Shown here piece after piece: positions 13,414 through 18,188 of a DNA stretch of 18,188 nt (within the stretch, counting starts at the first letter, position 1; each line of letters begins with the position of its first letter). The translations under genes and the position numbers were made by a program. The notes under the pieces are model-generated. The model ran no database searches, was not told the origin of the DNA, and saw only the letters and a list, made by a program, of their open reading frames with translations. The stretch is from JBGQDM01 sp041495845 (GTDB taxonomy: Bacteria; Acidobacteriota; Terriglobia; Terriglobales; Acidobacteriaceae), in contig JBGQDM010000067.1 in assembly GCA_041495845.1 (NCBI GenBank), positions 1-18,188 of the forward strand, written 5' to 3'.

Positions 13414-13789
13414 ATCTTTCAAGATCTTAAGCTGCCCAGCGTCTCAGGGCTTGCACAGCTCAGGCTGGGGAACTGGTGGCCCGCCGCGGGGAATCCTGTC
13501 ACGTGTTGGCTGCACAGGTTTGCAATACTCGTCTATCGACCAAATATATCATATTCGCCTTTTATTCGCTAACGAATTTGCGCACAATTTCTTCGTCGGA
13601 GTCCTTCCCTTGGAGAATCAAAACCTATTTTTGGACTCTAATCGACGAGGGCCTGGTCATGAGGAGACGGCGGCTGGTGCCGAGCATTTTGCTCTCGAAC
13701 GCATCTGCTTCAATATCAGTGCAATTGCATTAGTTCTTGCTGCTGTTGCAGGATTCACAATATGATTCATGCCGAGTAGAGGTCGATGA
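13414..13789. other. divergent intergenic region with possible gene remnant
   Basis: The 376 bp between the RNase H gene and the deaminase-like gene hold no supported intact gene. An AT-rich tract at 13543-13556 (AAATATATCATATT) could carry promoters for either side. On the minus strand, 13562-13627 reads as LQGKDSDEEIVRKFVSE then stop. That frame continues upstream past one in-frame stop (13625-13627) to another stop at 13730-13732. This looks like a decayed gene end but is too short to assign. Confidence 0.35.
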
Positions 13790-15004
13790 ATGAGTTTTCC
13801 GTGGGACGACTGGGTTCCAGGAGTTCTGAATAAGCGCCAGATGAAGGAGTTGCTAGATGGAGGGTTCATAACGTTTAGCGGCTCGGAACCTGCGTTGGAT
13901 CATTCCTCCATAGACCTCTCCCTCTCGAACGAAGCGTTTGAAATGAAGCATGGGTCGGTTAAGCCTTCGGACACTCCATATGATTGGTTCATCACCAAGA
14001 AAACCAAGTTGGCAGAGCAATTGGCACCCTCTTCTGATGGGAGCTACGAATTAACGAAAAAGAAGACATACGTATTCAGACTACGCGAAAAATTGGGAAC
14101 CCGGTTGCGCGGTGCCGGAATCCACGGGCAGGCCACTGCCAAGAGTTCGGTGGGGAGAGTAGACGTTCTCGCTAGGCTGATTGTAGACGGAATGAGAACG
14201 TATGAATGTTTTGATCCAGAAGGTCTGGATGATGGGACAGGCGACATGTATTTGGAGATCACGCCTATAACATTCAATGTCAAGGTCAAGGCTGGAATTT
14301 CTTTGTCGCAATTGAGGCTCTTCTACGGCGATCCAAGCAACGTTGTCATCAGGGCGAAGCAATTGTTCCGCACAATATTTCCTAATTCGGCCGAGCCCGA
14401 CGAGAGTCTCACCGTTGATTTGAGTGAAGCAATCATTGGAGACCCTGAGGGTGAGGCCTTTTGTAGGGGTGCCGCTTTTTGTGCGAACGCAGCTTCGGAA
14501 AGCGAAGCAATTTGTCTTTGGAAAGTCGAGAGAAGACCAGACCCTTGCAAGCACTGGAAACTTGTGCAGGCTGATGAGTTCGAGCGTCTTTATATCGATT
14601 CCGATAATTTCTACATATTGCGGTCAAAAGAAAAAATCTGTGTGCCAAGTGGCGTCGCGATCTACTGTCGTGCGAGTGACGAGACGATTGGAGAGATGCG
14701 AATACACTACGCTGGTTTTGTTCATCCCCATTTTGGGCTTCTGCGGGATGACGGCACAAAGGGAACCCCTCTGATATTTGAGGTGCGAGGCCACCAAGTA
14801 CAGGTGAGCTTGGCCGACAAAGAGAAAATGGCGAATCTGATTTTCTATCGAATGTCGGAAGATGCGCCGGAGCCCACACCCGAAGAAAAAAAGAAGGGGC
14901 AGGAAGGGTACGGCAACCAAGATCTTAAGCTTTCGAACTTCTTCGATAATTGGCCGAAGAAACTGAAGAGGAGTGGTGATGGCACTATTGAAGCAATCCG
15001 GTAA
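13790..15004 (+). CDS. tandem-domain dCTP deaminase-like protein
   Basis: The 404-aa protein resembles the long, two-domain form of deoxycytidine triphosphate deaminase. The first Dcd/dUTPase-fold domain (residues about 10-195) has SSIDLSLSNEAF, the phosphate-binding ATAKSSVGRVDV (Lys118-Ser-Ser-x-Gly-Arg123), the catalytic-Glu region MYLEI (Glu156) and LSQLRLFYG. The second domain (about 235-375) keeps the fold outline (GFVHPHFGL, LIFEVRGHQVQVSL) but no clear active site. Dcd makes dUTP from dCTP for dTMP supply; some homologues are anti-phage dCTP depleters. GAGG lies 7 nt before the ATG. The next gene overlaps by 26 nt. G+C is low (27 of 60 at 14221-14280). A defence role is inferred from context. 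Confidence 0.8.
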   Translation: MSFPWDDWVPGVLNKRQMKELLDGGFITFSGSEPALDHSSIDLSLSNEAFEMKHGSVKPSDTPYDWFITKKTKLAEQLAPSSDGSYELTKKKTYVFRLREKLGTRLRGAGIHGQATAKSSVGRVDVLARLIVDGMRTYECFDPEGLDDGTGDMYLEITPITFNVKVKAGISLSQLRLFYGDPSNVVIRAKQLFRTIFPNSAEPDESLTVDLSEAIIGDPEGEAFCRGAAFCANAASESEAICLWKVERRPDPCKHWKLVQADEFERLYIDSDNFYILRSKEKICVPSGVAIYCRASDETIGEMRIHYAGFVHPHFGLLRDDGTKGTPLIFEVRGHQVQVSLADKEKMANLIFYRMSEDAPEPTPEEKKKGQEGYGNQDLKLSNFFDNWPKKLKRSGDGTIEAIR

Positions 15005-16070
15005 GCAGGAGACGGGAGAGCTCTTTGCGAGAAAGGCAGACTTTTGGTTCGTGGAATTAGGAAGGTCGGATGCTCAAAAGCAAACCGACAACTTCAAGAT
15101 TCTCCGGGAACTGATCGTCAGCAGTCAGAACATGTATCCAGCCATCGAACGCTGGTTTGATACGAAGGTTGTGGCCGGAATTAAATCTAGTGAAAGAGTC
15201 GCTTGGGTTGCATACGAGGGTGAAAAGGCAATTGCGTCGGCCGTACTAAAACTTGGCGAGAAATCGAAGTTTTGCCATTTACGGGTTCATGAGGACTTTC
15301 ATGATATGGATTTGGGGCAGATGTTTTTCACCCAAATGACGCTGGAAGCTCGCCACCTTGCTAAGGAGATACACTTTACGCTTCCAGAAAGTCTGTGGTG
15401 CACCAAATCAAAGTTTTTTGAGTCCTTTGGTTTTTCGTGTATCACAAAATCGCGGCGACAATATCGTCACGGTGATGTTGAACTTTCATGCTCTGCTCCT
15501 CTTGGTGTTGTCCACGCAGCAGTGTTAAAGAAACTACCCACATTAATGTCCAGGTTCAATATTGGGCGATACTCACTGCTTGGTGACATTCTCATCAGTA
15601 TTAAGCCGAAGTATGCTGATCAAATTTTGACCGGAACGAAGTTAGTTGAAATTAGGAAGAAATTTTCAAAGAGGTGGGTGGGATGCAGGGCGGTCTTGTA
15701 CTCTTCCAGCCCTCAAAAGGCACTAGTTGGGGAAGCGACTGTCCGATCAGTTACCTTCGGGAACCCGATGGATGTCTGGGCTCAGTTTGGTACGAGCATC
15801 GGCTGTTCTTCCTCCGAATTCAACACCTACGTGGGAACTGCTACCGAGATAAGCGCAATAGAACTTGACGAAGTGATTCCATATAAACAGCCTGTCAGCT
15901 TGGCTCAGGTATCTCATCTTGTACAGGAGAACCTCCGTCCACCCCAGTCCTTTTGTGATCTTCGTATTGACGATAAAGAGAGCGCATGGGCTAAAGCTAC
16001 CTCGATGGCGAGTCTCCTACATGGTCGTTTTTCACCCTTCAGGCACATTCCGGCCAATCCCGGCCAATGA
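14979..16070 (+). CDS. GNAT-like N-terminal domain fused to ASCH domain
   Basis: In this 363-aa protein, residues about 15-175 look like a GNAT acyltransferase fold (VAWVAYEGEKAIASAVLKLG, a central helix after DLGQMFFTQMTLEARHLAKE, then FFESFGFSC as in GNAT C-terminal motifs). The acetyl-CoA P-loop is not canonical. Residues about 203-310 are an ASCH (PUA-like) domain: ILISIKPKYADQILTGTK, VEIRKKF, RAVLYSSSPQKALVGEATV and FNTYVG. ASCH domains are predicted to bind RNA or modified bases. GAGGAG 5 nt before the ATG at 14979 fixes the start inside the deaminase-like gene (26-nt overlap), implying coupled expression. The pair may modify or sense nucleotides or nucleic acids; this is not established. 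Confidence 0.75.
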   Translation: MALLKQSGKQETGELFARKADFWFVELGRSDAQKQTDNFKILRELIVSSQNMYPAIERWFDTKVVAGIKSSERVAWVAYEGEKAIASAVLKLGEKSKFCHLRVHEDFHDMDLGQMFFTQMTLEARHLAKEIHFTLPESLWCTKSKFFESFGFSCITKSRRQYRHGDVELSCSAPLGVVHAAVLKKLPTLMSRFNIGRYSLLGDILISIKPKYADQILTGTKLVEIRKKFSKRWVGCRAVLYSSSPQKALVGEATVRSVTFGNPMDVWAQFGTSIGCSSSEFNTYVGTATEISAIELDEVIPYKQPVSLAQVSHLVQENLRPPQSFCDLRIDDKESAWAKATSMASLLHGRFSPFRHIPANPGQ

Positions 16071-16148
16071 ACTCTTTTCCACATCTGGGAGTACGTGATT
16101 CGGGGTCGGCGTACAGCGGCTCAAGTCTGTCAGAGAGGCAACGAGATT

Positions 16149-16169
16149 CGCCGGGCTGGAAGCCCGGCG
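16149..16169. repeat. GC-rich hairpin repeat
   Basis: A perfect 9-bp stem CGCCGGGCT / AGCCCGGCG with a GGA loop lies between the converging GNAT-ASCH and MazF genes. It could stop transcription but has no T-tract. The sequence resembles GCCGGGCT hairpin repeats recalled as scattered through Acidobacteriota genomes. Confidence 0.6.
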
Positions 16170-16203
16170 CTACCGGAGGCCGATGGCAGAAGCCAAAAAA
16201 ACC

Positions 16204-16265
16204 GATTGCAGAAGTCAGATTGCAGAAGTGAAGTCATTGACGAATTGGCGAATTGGCGAATTGAA
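16204..16265. repeat. interspersed repeat, copy A (left of the toxin-antitoxin pair)
   Basis: Bases 16204-16233 are identical over 30 bp to 17038-17067. They are built from the unit GATTGCAGAAGT used twice. They are followed by a tandem 8-mer GAATTGGC (16242-16249 and 16250-16257) plus a degenerate third unit. Confidence 0.75.
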
Positions 16266-16294
16266 CGGCAAAGGCGCTCTTCACTGCAGGCTGG

Positions 16295-16648
16295 TCAAGG
16301 CAGATCGAGGGTGATCTTGAGGGCGGCGTCGATGCTGGTCATGACGGTCTTCTCAAATTTCCCCAGCGGTTGGCGTAAGCGCGTTTTGCTGATGGCGCGC
16401 ACCTGTTCGCAGATGACGATGGAATCCAGGCGTAGGCCGCCGGCGCCGGCAGCGACCGGCACATGGCTGGGATAGATCTTCTTTTTGTTGGCCGCGTCGG
16501 TGATGGAGCAGACAACCACGATGGGGGCGCTGCGGTTCAGCGCATCCCGGCTAACCACGACCACGGGGCGGGTGCCGCCCTGCTCCGAACCTTGTACCGG
16601 TTCCAGGCCCGCCATAAAAACATCACCTCGCAGAACGTCTGGCGGCAT
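16295..16648 (-). CDS. MazF/PemK-family endoribonuclease toxin
   Basis: The 117-aa toxin is of normal MazF length. It shows LRGDVFMAGLEP (RGD at 7-9), GSEQGGTRPVVVVS with Arg27 at the catalytic arginine position, and CSIT with Thr50 at the catalytic threonine position, then SHVPVAAGAGGLRLDSIVICEQVRAISKTRL. These proteins cleave mRNA at short motifs and stop growth unless bound by antitoxin. GGAGGA lies 8 nt before the ATG on the minus strand. It overlaps the upstream antitoxin gene by 26 nt, typical of translational coupling. Its 3' end lies about 30 nt from the copy A repeat. The cleavage motif cannot be predicted from sequence. Confidence 0.93.
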   Translation of the reverse strand: MPPDVLRGDVFMAGLEPVQGSEQGGTRPVVVVSRDALNRSAPIVVVCSITDAANKKKIYPSHVPVAAGAGGLRLDSIVICEQVRAISKTRLRQPLGKFEKTVMTSIDAALKITLDLP

Positions 16649-16958
16649 GGAGCGGTCCTCCCTCCAAATCGGCTTCTTCGGTCACCAGGGCCTCCCAATC
16701 GCTATGCTCGAATCCCTCTGCGAGGAGCTTTGCTTCTCTTTGGTAGACCGCATCCTGGGCCATGCCGGCGAAAGCCGCGTCAATCTGGCGGCGCCGGTAC
16801 ATTTTCAGGTAAGTCTTGATGGCGGCCACGAAGAGATCGTTGAGGCTCATGGACGTGTCCGAGCCTCGTGCCGTGCCCACAACAACCTTGGCTTCATCAT
16901 AAACAGCGCGAGGGAGACGGACGGTGGTGGTGCGGGTTTGACGCTGGGCCGGGGACAT
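16623..16958 (-). CDS. ribbon-helix-helix antitoxin of the MazF pair
   Basis: In this 111-aa protein, residues about 8-53 form a ribbon-helix-helix DNA-binding domain: strand TRTTTVRLP, helix RAVYDEAKVVVG, then SLNDLFVAAIKTYLKM. The C-terminal half is acidic (EHSDWEALVTEEADLEGG) and would wrap around and block the toxin. A GAGGAGG Shine-Dalgarno precedes the ATG. It lies first in the operon, ahead of the toxin, as usual for type II systems. Upstream is an inverted-repeat operator overlapping the promoter, implying repression by the antitoxin and antitoxin-toxin complex. Confidence 0.88.
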   Translation of the reverse strand: MSPAQRQTRTTTVRLPRAVYDEAKVVVGTARGSDTSMSLNDLFVAAIKTYLKMYRRRQIDAAFAGMAQDAVYQREAKLLAEGFEHSDWEALVTEEADLEGGPLHAARRSAR

Positions 16959-16982
16959 CGGGGCTCCTCCTCGATGAATGAA

Positions 16983-17026
16983 ATAGTATCATATTTTGAT
17001 ATCTAATTTCAATATCAATATATGAT
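16983..17026 (-). promoter_or_regulatory. toxin-antitoxin promoter and inverted-repeat operator
   Basis: Two 15-bp arms, ATCATATTTTGATAT (16988-17002) and ATATCAATATATGAT (17012-17026), are inverted repeats matching at 14 of 15 positions around a 9-bp spacer. Each arm also holds an internal ATCA...TGAT dyad. On the minus strand, TTGAAA (17007-17012) and TACTAT (16983-16988) with 18-bp spacing can serve as -35/-10. The tract is strikingly AT-rich within GC-rich surroundings. It fits an autoregulatory RHH operator. Confidence 0.7.
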
Positions 17027-17037
17027 GTTGAATTGCA

Positions 17038-17085
17038 GATTGCAGAAGTCAGATTGCAGAAGTGAAGGCATTGTCGAATTGTCGG
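17038..17085. repeat. interspersed repeat, copy B (right of the toxin-antitoxin pair, entering the kinase gene)
   Basis: Bases 17038-17067 are identical to 16204-16233 over 30 bp, and the following GCATTGTCGAATTGTCGG resembles the sequence after copy A. The repeat covers the stop codon and the last codons of the minus-strand lipid kinase gene. Confidence 0.75.
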
Positions 17086-18089
17086 ATTGAAGGCGCGAGC
17101 AGCGTGAGGGCATCGGGTTCGATGGTGATCTCGGCGGGGAGCGTGCCCAGCAGTTCGCCGTCGGCTTCGACATAGACAAAGACCTGGGCGGGCGCGGCTT
17201 CGTTCCCGGTCGCCATCGCAACGGAGAGCGGGCGGCAGATGACGCGGGTGGCATCCGAGAGTTCGATGCGCGGGACCTGGCAGCGTAATCCGAACAGGCC
17301 GCGCAGGACGTACGCCAGATAACGCAGCCGCGAACTGGTTTGGAACTGCACCAGCCGCAGTTGTTCGCGGTCGAGCGCCGCGCCCGGAGCCAGCCGGCGC
17401 AGCACGTTGCCAAAATCGGAGATGCGGACGGCGAGCAGTTCGGTGACTTGCGCCGTTCGAGGGTTGCCGGGCGCGGCGCTTGTGGTCTCGTTCTTAGCCT
17501 CGTTCTTAATCTCAACTGCGGTTTCGACTTCGAAAAACGGCATTTTCATGGTCAGCCAGAGATGGAGCGCCTTGGCGACATAGGCGGCCATGCCGAAGCG
17601 CGACTTGAATTCCGAGCCGAGTTGATGGAACAGCGCGGCATCGGCTCCAATGCCGGCAGCGACAGTGAAGTAGCGCGCGACCGGGGCGCCATCGAACCCG
17701 GTGCAGGTAAGGCGGCCAAGGGCGATGCGGCGCGGAGTGCCGTTGAGCGCGGCGCGGGCGGCACGGGCGGGGTCGCGGGGAATGCCGAGATCGTGGGCCA
17801 GCGCGTTGGCGGTGCCTTGTGGAATGATGGCGAGCGGGACCTGGCTGTGGGCCATACCCTGCAGGAGGTCGTGCACGGTGCCATCGCCGCCGCAGGCAAA
17901 GATGGCATCGCAACCGGAAGCGACGGCGGCGCGGGCCTGTTCGGCGGCATCTTTCGCGGAACGAGTTTCGCTGGCGGTGGTTTCGTAGCCCGCGGCACGC
18001 GCGGCTTGCATGGCGGCTTCGATTTCCGCCATGCGATGGCGGCGGCGACCGCCCGAGCGCGGGTTGTAGAGGAACACGGCGCGACGCAC
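17049..18089 (-). CDS. diacylglycerol kinase-like lipid kinase (YegS/DgkB family)
   Basis: The 346-aa protein has a DAGK catalytic domain with N-terminal VFLYNPRSGG, the nucleotide-binding FACGGDGTVHDLLQG (GGDGT at 67-71) and IPQGTANALAHDL (90-98), then the AAGIGADAAL substrate-region motif. The C-terminal beta-sandwich includes SVAMATGNEAAPAQVFVYVEADGELLGTLPAEITI. It probably phosphorylates diacylglycerol or a related lipid at the membrane. The GTG at 18089 is the start, with GGGGAG about 11 nt upstream. The last residues (FDNAFTSAI region) are encoded by the copy B repeat, so the native C-terminus was probably altered by repeat insertion. The 99 bp to the right edge hold no gene I can support. 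Confidence 0.88.
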   Translation of the reverse strand: MRRAVFLYNPRSGGRRRHRMAEIEAAMQAARAAGYETTASETRSAKDAAEQARAAVASGCDAIFACGGDGTVHDLLQGMAHSQVPLAIIPQGTANALAHDLGIPRDPARAARAALNGTPRRIALGRLTCTGFDGAPVARYFTVAAGIGADAALFHQLGSEFKSRFGMAAYVAKALHLWLTMKMPFFEVETAVEIKNEAKNETTSAAPGNPRTAQVTELLAVRISDFGNVLRRLAPGAALDREQLRLVQFQTSSRLRYLAYVLRGLFGLRCQVPRIELSDATRVICRPLSVAMATGNEAAPAQVFVYVEADGELLGTLPAEITIEPDALTLLAPSIRQFDNAFTSAI

Positions 18090-18188
18090 GGGTCAGGCTG
18101 CTCCCCGGGCGGTACGCGCGAATGACCGCGCCATCATCACTATCACTGACTTGCCTCGGCAGGCGTTCGTGGAATAAGCTACGGCACC

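Noticed and set aside
13451..13765. Plus-strand frame of 104 codons between RNase H and the deaminase-like gene
   Set aside because: No Shine-Dalgarno at a usable start, unconvincing composition and no recognisable motif; treated as intergenic.
18090..18188. Gene or promoter at the right edge
   Set aside because: Only 99 bp, with no supported start, motif or clear hexamer spacing; TAAGCT near the end cannot be tied to a gene.

Overview
The window looks like a chromosomal segment of a high-GC Gram-negative bacterium, most likely an Acidobacteriota (Terriglobia-type) relative. This is an inference. It rests on high GC in the core genes, short mosaic interspersed repeats between genes, a secreted TPR protein with a carboxypeptidase-regulatory-like N-terminus, and a REC-DUF4388 regulator. 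No rRNA, tRNA, CRISPR array, integrase or transposase was seen.

Positions 1-2474 hold the 3' end of a DinG-type helicase, a candidate 51-codon gene, an intergenic repeat cluster, and queD-queE-queC, which together convert 7,8-dihydroneopterin triphosphate to preQ0. Positions 2532-3644 hold a secreted TPR protein followed by a strong hairpin. Positions 3855-8023 hold a lone PilT/PilU-type ATPase and a compact molybdenum-cofactor operon, moeA-moaC-(REC-DUF4388 regulator)-mogA, with an unusual response regulator embedded in it. Positions 8076-9564 hold a VTT/DedA-like membrane protein and a class I methyltransferase. Positions 9574-11206 (minus strand) hold a DUF6580-like membrane protein and a YdjM-type membrane hydrolase, followed by a plus-strand DUF1569/DinB-like protein at 11369-11833.

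From about 11.88 to 16.1 kb the composition changes. Coding lines counted by eye fall to about 45-52% G+C, against about 70% in the core, although RNase H is mixed. The segment behaves like an accessory island. It carries a small PD-(D/E)XK-like candidate nuclease, a type I RNase H with an unrecognised C-terminal extension, a tandem-domain dCTP-deaminase-like protein, and, overlapping it, a GNAT-ASCH fusion. The last two form a tight two-gene operon and are the best candidate for an undescribed system, possibly a nucleotide- or nucleic-acid-directed conflict or defence module. Its left edge has two copies of a palindromic 12-mer around TAAGGACTTAT.

Positions 16295-16958 (minus) hold a MazF/PemK toxin and RHH antitoxin pair with a clear operator/promoter inverted repeat. 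The pair is bracketed by two copies of an identical 30-bp repeat. One copy encodes the stop codon and last residues of the neighbouring lipid kinase (17049-18089, minus).

A recurrent regulatory pattern is visible. Four genes that begin transcription units (277, 5053, 8076, 11369) have a TAnnnT -10-like hexamer ending 6-7 nt before the start codon and no Shine-Dalgarno sequence, which suggests leaderless transcripts.
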